Source: Rhodobacteraceae bacterium EL53 (GTDB lineage: Bacteria > Pseudomonadota > Alphaproteobacteria > Rhodobacterales > Rhodobacteraceae). Taken from it: 64,000 nucleotides of DNA. A program made the position numbers and the translations under genes. Positions 36,069-44,230 of the stretch are shown one piece after another; positions within the stretch are counted from its first letter, which is position 1; each line of letters starts with the position of its first letter. The notes under the pieces were generated by a model. The model had not been told where the DNA came from. It worked only from the letters and a program-made list of their open reading frames with translations, and made no database searches. The stretch lies in contig OMPR01000010.1 in the NCBI GenBank assembly GCA_900313015.1, positions 1-64,000 of the forward strand, given 5' to 3'.

Positions 36069-36721
36069 GCGTCCGTGGCGACAAGCAGCCAGTTTGGATC
36101 ATCTGTGCCCATCGCACGGGCAAAGGTCCAGCTGTCTTTCTGACGCTTGACTGTATTTGGATTACCTTCGACGATATCCCCACCGCGATCACGCACAACC
36201 GATGTGAGCTCGGCGACAAATCGCATGGTGATTTCTGCTTTGTTGGCGTCTTTGTCGAACGCAACATCCACGATGCTGGTTTCGCGTACACCGATAAACT
36301 CAGCTTCGATGCTCAGACCCTGATCTTCGCGGTGGGACACCACCGAGACAAAGGTTTCGAATACATCCTCGGCGAGGAACGGTTGGATATCGTTCAGATC
36401 CCCACGTTCAAAGCCCATAACGATCATCTCATAGGCGCCACGCGAGCCTTGGACGAAATCACTGACCGAGAAACCCGGTTCAATGCGCTTCATCGCTGCC
36501 AGATTTTGCGCCAGCTCGCTGTCTTCGGGAACGTGGTCGGTAATATCGCGATCTGGTCCGCCGTCAATGACTTCAAAATCACGGCGCGTCTTAGACGCAG
36601 GTTGCATCGGTTCAGGCGGTTTTTCATAACCTTCCCGTGTGCCTAAAACGTTTTTAAGGCGCAGGATCAGGAATACGGCAATGCCGGCCAAAACCAAAAG
36701 CTGGATCAGGGGTGAGTTCAT
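36065..36721 (-). CDS. Tim44/TimA-family protein
   Basis: This is a 218-residue protein with one N-terminal membrane helix (about residues 5-22), a charged linker and a C-terminal Tim44-like domain (about 85-215; FLQGSRGAYEMIV-type motif at FVQGSRGAYEMI, LTSVVRDRGGDIVEG, WTFARAMGTDDPNWLLVAT). Bacterial TimA relatives are inner-membrane proteins with an unclear role near protein export. It lies opposite fxsA-secB, consistent with the conserved alphaproteobacterial order. Confidence 0.88.
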   Translation of the reverse strand: MNSPLIQLLVLAGIAVFLILRLKNVLGTREGYEKPPEPMQPASKTRRDFEVIDGGPDRDITDHVPEDSELAQNLAAMKRIEPGFSVSDFVQGSRGAYEMIVMGFERGDLNDIQPFLAEDVFETFVSVVSHREDQGLSIEAEFIGVRETSIVDVAFDKDANKAEITMRFVAELTSVVRDRGGDIVEGNPNTVKRQKDSWTFARAMGTDDPNWLLVATDA

Positions 36722-36829
36722 TTCATCCTCGTTTCAGGCATGAGGCTTTGTAAGCTGGGCCTCAGACCCTTATGTAGGTCACGGATAGGGGCAAGTCCAC
36801 CGTTCAGCCTATAGGAAAGGAAAGTGAAA

Positions 36830-37345
36830 ATGTATCTGTTCTTGGCTTTTTTACTGGTTCCGATTGTAGAAATCGCCCTGTTTATTCAGGTGGGCGGGTT
36901 GATCGGGCTATGGCCAACGCTTGCAATCGTAGTGATCACTGCGGTTTTGGGTACATGGCTGGTGCGGACACAAGGTCGCATGGCAATGGGACAATTGCAG
37001 CAATCTTTCTCCACTTTGAATGATCCGACTGAACCTCTTGCACATGGAGCGATGATCCTTTTTTCTGGTGCTCTGCTTTTAACGCCTGGATTTTTTACCG
37101 ATGCGGTTGGGTTTGCCTTGCTGATCCCTGCCGTTCGTGTGGGTGTGTTTCGTTACCTCAGCTCCAAAGTGAAGGTGTCGCAATTCCAGATGAGAACTGG
37201 GGCACAATTCCACCAAACACGCCACGGTCAAGGCCCAGGTTACAAACAAGGGGATGTGATTGACGGTGATTTCGAAGAAGTCCGCAAACCGCGTGATCCC
37301 AATGCCCCACCATCAGGTTGGGTCGAGGGTCCTGACCGCCATTGA
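36830..37345 (+). CDS. fxsA: FxsA-family membrane protein
   Basis: This is a cytoplasmic-membrane protein of about 171 residues with three to four helices in the first 110 residues (LFLAFLLVPIVEIALFIQVGG and VVITAVLGTWLVRTQG are family blocks), followed by a hydrophilic tail. E. coli FxsA modulates exclusion of phage T7; its normal role is unknown. The ATG at 36830 is preceded by AAGGAAAG; a GTG two codons earlier (36824) is also possible. It is divergent from the Tim44 operon and upstream of secB. Confidence 0.88.
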   Translation: MYLFLAFLLVPIVEIALFIQVGGLIGLWPTLAIVVITAVLGTWLVRTQGRMAMGQLQQSFSTLNDPTEPLAHGAMILFSGALLLTPGFFTDAVGFALLIPAVRVGVFRYLSSKVKVSQFQMRTGAQFHQTRHGQGPGYKQGDVIDGDFEEVRKPRDPNAPPSGWVEGPDRH

Positions 37346-37400
37346 GGTGATCTGACCAAGCTGATAAGCATTGGCAGATTTGATTTTGAGGAGTAGTTCC

Positions 37401-37904
37401 ATGGCCGACAACGGCGAAGATACAGCGGCGCAAGCCCCAGCAGCACCGCAGGTCCAGATGAGCGTTTTGTCGCAATTCATCCGTGACTTGTCCTTTGAAA
37501 ATGTGATGGCTCAAAAGGGCACTTCGGGCGAAGTTCAGCCTGACGTCAACGTTCAGGTTAATCTGGATGCCAAAAAGCGCCCGGCAGATCACCAGTACGA
37601 AGTTGCGATCAAGCTGAACATCCAGTCCAAAGCTAAAGGCATGGAAGACGTTCTGTTTGTGTTCGAACTGGACTATTGTGGCATCTTCCACGTCGAAGGT
37701 GTGCCAGAAGACCAGCTGCACCCGTTCCTGTTGATCGAATGCCCTCGGATGCTGTTCCCGTTCCTGCGTCGGATCGTCAGCGACATCACCCGTGACGGTG
37801 GCTATCCTCCGCTCAACCTCGACAACATCGACTTTGTTGCTTTGTATCGCAACGAGCTGGCGCGCCTGCAGGCCGCACAAGCAAACCAAACAGCAGACGC
37901 CTGA
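37401..37904 (+). CDS. secB: Protein-export chaperone SecB
   Basis: This is a 167-residue tetrameric chaperone that holds preproteins unfolded for SecA. The conserved stretches YVKDLSFE-like FIRDLSFENV, LDYCGIFHVEGV, LLIECPRMLFPFLRRIVSDITRDGGYPPL and NIDFVALYR are all present. The ATG at 37401 follows GAGGAG by seven bases. It ends at a strong hairpin that overlaps the convergent dnaQ stop. Confidence 0.97.
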   Translation: MADNGEDTAAQAPAAPQVQMSVLSQFIRDLSFENVMAQKGTSGEVQPDVNVQVNLDAKKRPADHQYEVAIKLNIQSKAKGMEDVLFVFELDYCGIFHVEGVPEDQLHPFLLIECPRMLFPFLRRIVSDITRDGGYPPLNLDNIDFVALYRNELARLQAAQANQTADA

Positions 37905-37912
37905 TCTGTTTA

Positions 37913-37941
37913 ACGCACCTGATACCGATCAGGTGCGTTTC
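37913..37941. terminator. Terminator between secB and dnaQ
   Basis: An 11-bp perfect palindromic stem ACGCACCTGAT / ATCAGGTGCGT with a 4-nt loop is followed by TTT on the plus strand. It lies 8 bases after the secB stop and includes the dnaQ stop codon, so it may serve both convergent genes. Confidence 0.75.
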
Positions 37942-38654
37942 CACAGGGCGCCATCCCCCAATTTATCGACAAAACCCTGATGTGCCACACGCTCTTCTTC
38001 GGTCACGCGCGAAGGTAAGGGGTTGGGCCGCGCTGTCGGACGCCAAATCTCGGTCACGCCCTGCTCATTCGATGTAGCGGCACTGGATAGCGCAAAATCA
38101 GGTTGCCGCCCCCCGATCAATTCAAGATAGACCTCGGCCAAAATCTCGGAATCGAGCAGGGCGCCGTGCAAAGTTCGCGACGCATTGTCGATGTGAAACC
38201 GTCGACACAACGCATCCAAAGTTGCCGGGGACCCCGGGAATTTTTTCCGAGCAATCGCCAATGTATCCAACGCTTGCGACATAGGAAGCTCTGGCAAACC
38301 CATCCAACGCAATTCGGCGTTCAGGAATTTCATATCAAAGGACGCGTTGTGGATCACCAGAGTTGAATCGCCGATAAAATCCAAAAACGCCTGACCAACC
38401 TGCGCAAACAGGGGTTTGTCTTTCAGGGTTACGGCCCCGGGCTTAGGCGGTTGCGGCGGTTCCAAAAGATCCGGGCCGATACCATGAACCCCAAACGCGC
38501 CTTCGGGCATAGAACGTTGTGGGTTAATGTATTGATGATAGGTTTTTCCGGTGGCCATGTGGTTCCACAGCTCAACCGCCCCGATTTCAACAATCCGATC
38601 ACCGCTATCGGGATCAAATCCAGTTGTTTCAGTATCAAGTGCGACTTCACGCAT
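37929..38654 (-). CDS. dnaQ: DNA polymerase III epsilon subunit (proofreading exonuclease)
   Basis: This is a 241-residue DEDDh exonuclease. ExoI is LDTETTGF (D7, E9), ExoII is LVIHNASFDMKFLNAEL and ExoIII includes HGALLDSEILAEVYLEL. It proofreads replication within the Pol III core. It is the fourth gene of the leftward maf-aroE-coaE-dnaQ operon; its start overlaps the coaE end by eight bases. This order next to the origin is conserved in alphaproteobacteria. Confidence 0.96.
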   Translation of the reverse strand: MREVALDTETTGFDPDSGDRIVEIGAVELWNHMATGKTYHQYINPQRSMPEGAFGVHGIGPDLLEPPQPPKPGAVTLKDKPLFAQVGQAFLDFIGDSTLVIHNASFDMKFLNAELRWMGLPELPMSQALDTLAIARKKFPGSPATLDALCRRFHIDNASRTLHGALLDSEILAEVYLELIGGRQPDFALSSAATSNEQGVTEIWRPTARPNPLPSRVTEEERVAHQGFVDKLGDGALWKRT

Positions 38655-39240
38655 CTTTCAATCCTGCTCTTATCTTGGCCACAATGTCACGCACCTGCGA
38701 GCGTGCTTGGTCCAATGTATCTGTCTGGATGACATAATCTGCTTGGGCGCATTTTTCGTCATTGGGCATCTGCTTTGAACGGATCTGTTCAAACTGGGCC
38801 AAGGTCATTGTTCCGCGCGCGAGCACGCGATCCTGTTGAACCTCGGGAGAGACCGAAACACAGGCCACTGCGTCCATGGCTGCGTTGCCGCCCGTTTCAA
38901 ACATCAACGGCACATCAAACACCAAAATGTCAGCTGTCGCGGTTTCCTTGAACTGAGCGCGATCCTGACCAACCAATGGATGCACAATCTGTTCAATCTG
39001 CTTTAACGCGTTTGGGTTTTCACCAATGATCCGCTTTAAGGCAACCCGGTTGACGGCGCGATCTTCGATAGCATCCGGAAACGCAGCCCCCATCAGGTCA
39101 ACGGCAGCGCCACCAACCGCATACAAGCGATGTACCGCAGCATCCGCATCCCAAAGGGCACAGCCCTCGTCGACGAACATCTGAGCTGTGGTGCTTTTGC
39201 CCATGCCTATGGACCCGGTCAGTCCTAAGAGAAAATTCAT
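38647..39240 (-). CDS. coaE: Dephospho-CoA kinase
   Basis: This is a 197-residue P-loop kinase for the last step of coenzyme A synthesis. The start GLTGSIGMGKSTTAQMF holds Walker A, and VFDVPLMFETGG is the substrate-binding block. The start overlaps the aroE stop by four bases. The length is typical for the family. Confidence 0.96.
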   Translation of the reverse strand: MNFLLGLTGSIGMGKSTTAQMFVDEGCALWDADAAVHRLYAVGGAAVDLMGAAFPDAIEDRAVNRVALKRIIGENPNALKQIEQIVHPLVGQDRAQFKETATADILVFDVPLMFETGGNAAMDAVACVSVSPEVQQDRVLARGTMTLAQFEQIRSKQMPNDEKCAQADYVIQTDTLDQARSQVRDIVAKIRAGLKDA

Positions 39241-40070
39241 CTCAGGGCCGCTGCACGTGTTGCAGAATCCACCGCTGGACGTTCACCAAACCACCGTTCA
39301 AATCCAGGAACAGCTTGATGAAGCAACATGCCTAGCCCGTCGACAGTCACACAGCCTGCTTCTTCGGCTTCGAGCAATAGATTTGTTTTGAGCGGGGCGT
39401 AGACAAGATCGGTAACCACCGCGTCTTTCTGCAATCCATCAAGTGGGACACGTAATTCACGTTGGCCCATCATGCCCAAAGAAGTGGTGTTGACCACTAA
39501 CTTGGCCTCTTCAATCACATTGCCGGCCTGAACCCATTCGACCACGCGTATTCTCTGACCGAAATCTTCACGCAGTTTGTCTGCCCGCAGGCGTGTTCGG
39601 TTGGTCAGAATGATTTCGGGCACGCCAACCTCGCACAGGGCTGAAACCACCGCCCGGGAGGCACCGCCAGCGCCAAGAACAACGGCAGGTCCCGAGGTCG
39701 GATCCCAATCCTGCGCCCCAGCGCGCAAGTTTTCCATAAACCCGTATCCGTCGGTGTTATCCGCGTGGATTTTGCCATCGGGCAGGAAAATCAGTGTATT
39801 TGCCGCCCCAATCAGCGTTGCGCGATCTGTAATCTGATCTGCAATCTGCATCACCGCCTCTTTGTGCGGAACCGTAATGTTCACACCTACAAATCCAGCT
39901 TTAGGCAGGCTGCGCAGAACTTGTTCCAAGTTCTCGGGGGCCACATCCATTGGGATATAATGTCCATCAAGCCCGTAAGTCTGCAACCAGTGACGATGAA
40001 GCCGCGGGGATCGGGAATGCACGATTGGGTGGCCAATCACTCCAGCCAATGGAATCTTGTGTTCGGTCAT
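39237..40070 (-). CDS. aroE: Shikimate dehydrogenase (NADP+)
   Basis: This is a 277-residue enzyme that reduces 3-dehydroshikimate in aromatic amino acid synthesis. The catalytic lysine lies in NITVPHKEAVM, the substrate site in ANTLIFLPDGKIHADNTDGYGF, and the NADP-binding loop in VLGAGGASRAV with the basic clamp NRTRLRAD. It overlaps maf upstream and coaE downstream by four bases each. Confidence 0.96.
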   Translation of the reverse strand: MTEHKIPLAGVIGHPIVHSRSPRLHRHWLQTYGLDGHYIPMDVAPENLEQVLRSLPKAGFVGVNITVPHKEAVMQIADQITDRATLIGAANTLIFLPDGKIHADNTDGYGFMENLRAGAQDWDPTSGPAVVLGAGGASRAVVSALCEVGVPEIILTNRTRLRADKLREDFGQRIRVVEWVQAGNVIEEAKLVVNTTSLGMMGQRELRVPLDGLQKDAVVTDLVYAPLKTNLLLEAEEAGCVTVDGLGMLLHQAVPGFERWFGERPAVDSATRAAALR

Positions 40071-40666
40071 TGTTCGATTACCCCCCGCAGCGTCAGGAAA
40101 TTAAGTAGCTCCAATAGGGGCATACCCAAAACATTAAAATAGTCTCCGTCAATGTTCGAAAACAGACGAACACCTTCTTCTTCAAGCTTATACGCACCAA
40201 CTGCATGTTGAATACTATGCCAGTTACGGTCGACGTAACCCTGCAGATACGCATCACTACTGTCGCGCATCCGCAACCGAACCTGACCTACATGACGCCA
40301 TATGGGTTCACCATCTTGGTAGATCACTACAGCCGACAGCAACATATGCCGATTACCGCGCAGCGCTTGTAGCTGTTGCACTGCATCTTCTGGCGATTTC
40401 GGTTTAGAAAGTAGCTCACCGTTGAAATCCAACACCTGATCACAGCCCAGAACCATGGCTCCCGGCGTTTTATCGCTGATCTTGCGCGCTTTCATTTCCG
40501 CCAGAGCATCCGCGATATCGCGCGGCTTAGCCTGTTCAGCACGCAAAGCATGCTTAATAGTTTCTTCATCGACCCGTGCCACTTTAACTAAAAATGGGAC
40601 GGCGGCGTTTTCCAGCAGCTGAGCCCGAATAGCGGACCCCGACGCAAGAATAAGGGGGATAGACAT
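40067..40666 (-). CDS. maf: Maf-family nucleotide pyrophosphatase
   Basis: This is a 199-residue Maf/YceF-type pyrophosphatase that hydrolyses non-canonical or methylated nucleotides. It begins MSIPLILASGSAIRAQLLE, where the usual SxSPRR signature has diverged to SGSAIR, and keeps the catalytic GCDQVLDFNG and YLQGYVDRNW blocks. The ATG at 40666 is at the family start; it directly abuts a DnaA box (the A of ATG is the last base of TTATCCACA). It heads the leftward operon beside the putative origin. Confidence 0.92.
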   Translation of the reverse strand: MSIPLILASGSAIRAQLLENAAVPFLVKVARVDEETIKHALRAEQAKPRDIADALAEMKARKISDKTPGAMVLGCDQVLDFNGELLSKPKSPEDAVQQLQALRGNRHMLLSAVVIYQDGEPIWRHVGQVRLRMRDSSDAYLQGYVDRNWHSIQHAVGAYKLEEEGVRLFSNIDGDYFNVLGMPLLELLNFLTLRGVIEQ

Positions 40667-40674
40667 GTGGATAA
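40666..40674 (-). promoter_or_regulatory. DnaA box, consensus TTATCCACA
   Basis: The plus strand reads TGTGGATAA, a perfect reverse-orientation DnaA box. It overlaps the first base of the maf start codon, so DnaA binding could also repress maf. Confidence 0.75.
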
Positions 40675-40846
40675 CCCCGTGTGCAAGGCGTTGAGTGTTC
40701 TTGCATGGTTTGTATGGTTTTACGCTTGCCACGCAACCCCAGAGGTTTCGTGAAAATCTTCTCTGAGTCGTTCAAGCTCTATCCTTTTGGGGTAAGGATA
40801 ACTTTAAAACTTAGAATAACTCACAGACTCACACTCCATCAACAAG

Positions 40847-40855
40847 TTATCCCCA
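40847..40855 (+). promoter_or_regulatory. DnaA box, TTATCCCCA
   Basis: One substitution from consensus. A partial IHF-like match (ATCAACAAGTTA) overlaps its left side; that second match is weak. Confidence 0.6.
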
Positions 40856-40952
40856 AAATGCGCTCACATACATCAATATTAAGACATTGATTTCAAATAA
40901 CTAAATTCTAAAATACCAAACATGTGTGTGAACCGAGATGGATTTACCCTCA

Positions 40953-40961
40953 TGGGGATAA
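40953..40961 (-). promoter_or_regulatory. DnaA box, TTATCCCCA (reverse)
   Basis: The plus strand reads TGGGGATAA, the same variant as the box at 40847 in opposite orientation. Confidence 0.6.
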
Positions 40962-40978
40962 GCGCTTGGGTAACAAAA

Positions 40979-40987
40979 TTATCCACG
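40979..40987 (+). promoter_or_regulatory. DnaA box, TTATCCACG
   Basis: One substitution at the last base. It is followed five bases later by a weaker TTATCCTCC, giving a tandem pair spaced 13 bp. Confidence 0.6.
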
Positions 40988-41069
40988 AAAATTATCCTCC
41001 CTACAAAACCATCATCCTTTCTCTTCTTATATTTATTTAATAAGGACTCCCTGACACCACGAGGATCAA

Positions 41070-41519
41070 ATGACGGATTTACTCTTCACCCTGTACCCTT
41101 GGGTAAAGTCACTGCACATCATGGCGGTTCTGTCTTGGATGGCTGGACTGTTCTATTTGCCCAGATTGTTTGTTCATCATGTTGAGCAGGCACAGTCAGT
41201 CGAAGGTACATCAGAAATCTTTACAATGATGCAGGAAAAGCTGCTTTATATCATTATGAGACCAGCAATGATCGTCGCTTGGGTCTGTGGCCTGATCATC
41301 GTCGCAACGCCCGGAATTGTTGATTGGACCTATCTCTGGCCCTGGACCAAGGGTGCAGCGGTGATTGCGATGACAGGGTTCCATATTTGGTTAGCCAAAC
41401 GCCATAAAGACTTTGTTGCGGGTCAGAATACACTGTCAGGCCGCCAGTACCGCCTCATGAACGAGGTTCCGACGGTTTTGATGATCATCATCGTCCTGTC
41501 GGTCATTCTAAAATTCTGA
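41070..41519 (+). CDS. hemJ: Protoporphyrinogen IX oxidase HemJ
   Basis: This is a 149-residue membrane protein with four helices. The conserved histidine lies in WVKSLHIMAVLSWMAGLFYLPRLFVHH, and the lysine/arginine block is near MQEKLLYIIMRPAM. HemJ is the oxidase used by many alphaproteobacteria in place of HemG/HemY-type enzymes for the penultimate haem step. It is the first gene on the right of the putative origin, where hemE/hemH lie in some relatives. The start ATG is the only one before the first helix. Confidence 0.94.
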   Translation: MTDLLFTLYPWVKSLHIMAVLSWMAGLFYLPRLFVHHVEQAQSVEGTSEIFTMMQEKLLYIIMRPAMIVAWVCGLIIVATPGIVDWTYLWPWTKGAAVIAMTGFHIWLAKRHKDFVAGQNTLSGRQYRLMNEVPTVLMIIIVLSVILKF

Positions 41520-41640
41520 GCGATATTTGACTCCAGAGCTCTGCTCGCCTATGTAACCGCCAACACGCCCGTCCTGGGCGAGGTGTATTCCATTATTAAA
41601 TGTCTGTGACGCGCTACTGGCGCACAAAGGTCGTATATCC

Positions 41641-42912
41641 ATGACAACTGAATCCCTGAACCTTGCTGATCTCAAGGCGCAAACCCCCAAGAACCTGCTT
41701 TCCATGGCAGAAGACTTGGAAATCGAAAATGCATCCACGATGCGCAAGGGTGAGATCATGTTCCAAATTCTGCGCGAACGCGCGGATGAGGGATGGGCTG
41801 TAGGCGGCGATGGCGTTCTTGAGGTGCTGCAGGATGGTTTCGGCTTTTTGCGGTCTCCTGAAGCGAATTATTTGCCGGGTCCAGATGATATCTATGTTTC
41901 GCCTGACATGATCCGCCAGTATTCGCTGCGCACCGGTGACACGGTCGAAGGTCAGATGAAAGCACCTATGGACACAGAGCGCTATTTCGCTTTGACCAAC
42001 GTGACCAAAATCAACTTTGAAGACCCTGAAAGAGCGCGTCATAAGATTGCATTCGATAACCTGACACCGCTCTATCCTGATGAGCGGCTTAAGATGGAAG
42101 TCGAAGATCCAACGATCAAAGATAAATCAGCACGTGTGATCGATCTAGTGTCTCCAATTGGTAAGGGCCAGCGATCCTTGATCGTGGCGCCGCCGCGGAC
42201 TGGTAAAACAGTGATCTTGCAGAACATTGCGAACTCGATCGAGAAAAACCACCCCGAGTGCTATTTGATCGTTCTGTTGATCGACGAACGGCCCGAAGAA
42301 GTTACGGACATGCAGCGTTCGGTTAAGGGAGAGGTTGTGTCGTCGACCTTTGACGAGCCTGCCACACGCCACGTTGCTGTGTCTGAGATGGTTATCGAAA
42401 AAGCGAAGCGCCTTGTCGAACATAAACGAGATGTTGTGATCCTTCTTGATTCGATCACAAGACTTGGTAGAGCATTCAACACCGTAGTGCCATCTTCGGG
42501 TAAAGTTCTGACCGGTGGTGTTGATGCAAACGCTCTGCAGCGTCCCAAACGATTCTTTGGTGCGGCCCGGAATATCGAAGAGGGTGGATCGTTGACAATT
42601 ATCGCCACTGCTCTGATTGATACCGGCTCACGTATGGACGAGGTCATCTTTGAAGAATTCAAAGGGACTGGTAACTCAGAAATAGTTCTGGATCGTAAGA
42701 TCGCTGATAAACGAGTGTTCCCAGCTATCGACATTCTTAAATCTGGAACACGTAAGGAAGAGCTGTTGGTCGACAAAGGGGATCTTGCTAAGACGTTTGT
42801 GCTGCGCCGTATTCTTAATCCGATGGGCACCACAGACGCGATTGAATTCTTAATGTCCAAGTTGAAGCAAACCAAATCGAATGGTGATTTCTTCGACTCG
42901 ATGAACACATAA
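41641..42912 (+). CDS. rho: Transcription termination factor Rho
   Basis: This is a 423-residue hexameric RNA helicase. The N-terminal RNA-binding domain (about 50-125) has [23 protein letters not shown], Walker A is APPRTGKT (about 180-187), Walker B is [17 protein letters not shown], and the Q/R loop region includes [20 protein letters not shown]. The length and order are standard. It is transcribed away from the origin with 120 bp between it and hemJ. Confidence 0.98.
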   Translation: MTTESLNLADLKAQTPKNLLSMAEDLEIENASTMRKGEIMFQILRERADEGWAVGGDGVLEVLQDGFGFLRSPEANYLPGPDDIYVSPDMIRQYSLRTGDTVEGQMKAPMDTERYFALTNVTKINFEDPERARHKIAFDNLTPLYPDERLKMEVEDPTIKDKSARVIDLVSPIGKGQRSLIVAPPRTGKTVILQNIANSIEKNHPECYLIVLLIDERPEEVTDMQRSVKGEVVSSTFDEPATRHVAVSEMVIEKAKRLVEHKRDVVILLDSITRLGRAFNTVVPSSGKVLTGGVDANALQRPKRFFGAARNIEEGGSLTIIATALIDTGSRMDEVIFEEFKGTGNSEIVLDRKIADKRVFPAIDILKSGTRKEELLVDKGDLAKTFVLRRILNPMGTTDAIEFLMSKLKQTKSNGDFFDSMNT

Positions 42913-42940
42913 ATTCAGGCTAAAATCTCGGGGCCTTCGA

Positions 42941-44227
42941 ATGGATACAATATTCGCCTTGGCCAGTGCGCAAGGGAAAGCTGGCGTAGCCGTGATCCGG
43001 GTATCCGGACCACGGGCTAAGTCTGCAGCTGAACAACTGTGTGGTTGTCCGTTAGAAGATCGTGGTATGACGCTACGGTGTTTGCGTGGGTCTGATGACA
43101 ACAGGCTGGACGATGCGCTTGTCCTAACATTTGCAGCACCAGCCAGTTTTACCGGTGAAAATGTTGTTGAATTTCAAATACATGGAAGTGTTGCAACAGT
43201 AAATGCAGTGCTTCGTGCTTTGTCTGATATTGATGACCTACGTTTGGCAGAGCCAGGTGAATTCACCCGTCGTGCCCTAGAAAACGGTAAGCTTGATCTG
43301 GCCCAAGTTGAAGGGTTGGCTGACCTTATCGAGGCTGAAACCGAAGCACAGCGTAAGCAAGCGCAGAAGGTTTTGGCCGGTGACTTGGGTAGGTTGGCTG
43401 ATCGCTGGCGCAAAGATTTGATTCGTGCTGCGTCCTTGTTAGAAGCCGTTATTGATTTTGCAGATGAAGATGTTCCTGTTGATGTGACACCTGAGGTGTT
43501 GGATTTGATGGCTTCTGTGATGGATGATCTTGAAAAAGAAGTTTCTGGTGTAGGTATTGCAGAACGGATTCGTACGGGATTTGAGGTTGCAATCGTTGGC
43601 CCACCAAATGTCGGAAAATCTACTTTGTTGAATGCCTTAGCTGGTCGGGATGCAGCGATAACATCAGAATATGCTGGCACGACGAGAGATGTGATTGAGG
43701 TTCGAATGGACCTTTCTGGATTGCCTGTGACATTGTTGGATACCGCTGGTATTCGCGAAACCGAAGACGTTGTCGAAGGTATGGGGATCGCTCTTGCACG
43801 AAAACGGGCAGAGGCAGCGGATTTGCGGGTGTTTTTAGTTGAGGATATCAAAACAGTAGACGTGCAACGCCAACGAGATGATATTCATATACTTCCAAAA
43901 GCAGATGAGCGGGGTTGTGTAGATGGCGCGATCTCAGGAAAGACTGGGGTAGGGGTGTCTGAACTTGTAACATCTGTGTCTGATATCTTGTCTGAACGCA
44001 GCATGGGTGCAGGTACAGCAACGAGAGAAAGGCACAGAACTTCTATGCTGTATTCGTTGCAATCAATGACAGAGTGTAGGGCTGTTTTGAATTCTGGACC
44101 GGATATGTATGATATAGCGGCAGAAGAACTTCACACCGCGATCAGATCCTTGGAAGCCCTGGTGGGCCGGGTCGATGTTGAGAACTTGTTGGACGAAATT
44201 TTCGCGAGTTTCTGTCTTGGAAAATAG
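42941..44227 (+). CDS. mnmE: tRNA uridine-5-carboxymethylaminomethyl GTPase MnmE
   Basis: This is a 428-residue GTPase that, with MnmG, modifies U34 of certain tRNAs. The N-terminal folate-binding domain starts [24 protein letters not shown]. The G domain (about 210-355) has [13 protein letters not shown] and DTAG, and the C-terminal FCLGK carries the essential cysteine. It is slightly shorter than average (about 450) owing to a compact G domain. GC content is visibly lower from here to parB than in flanking genes. mnmG follows after three bases. Confidence 0.96.
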   Translation: MDTIFALASAQGKAGVAVIRVSGPRAKSAAEQLCGCPLEDRGMTLRCLRGSDDNRLDDALVLTFAAPASFTGENVVEFQIHGSVATVNAVLRALSDIDDLRLAEPGEFTRRALENGKLDLAQVEGLADLIEAETEAQRKQAQKVLAGDLGRLADRWRKDLIRAASLLEAVIDFADEDVPVDVTPEVLDLMASVMDDLEKEVSGVGIAERIRTGFEVAIVGPPNVGKSTLLNALAGRDAAITSEYAGTTRDVIEVRMDLSGLPVTLLDTAGIRETEDVVEGMGIALARKRAEAADLRVFLVEDIKTVDVQRQRDDIHILPKADERGCVDGAISGKTGVGVSELVTSVSDILSERSMGAGTATRERHRTSMLYSLQSMTECRAVLNSGPDMYDIAAEELHTAIRSLEALVGRVDVENLLDEIFASFCLGK

Positions 44228-44230
44228 GGA

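Larger units (their letters stand above)
40666..41069. other. Putative chromosomal replication origin (oriC)
   Basis: This gap of about 400 bp between the divergent maf and hemJ genes is far more AT-rich than its surroundings and has no credible gene. It carries DnaA-box sequences at 40666-40674, 40847-40855, 40953-40961 and 40979-40987, plus weaker matches at 40793-40801 and 40992-41000. AT tracts that could unwind lie at about 40875-40920 and 41020-41045. Three GANTC sites (40765, 40826, 41045) could allow CcrM methylation. The genes on the two sides run outward, and the flanking gene order matches the Caulobacter origin region. Adjacent parS sites and parAB strengthen the call. Origin function itself is inferred. 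Confidence 0.8.
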
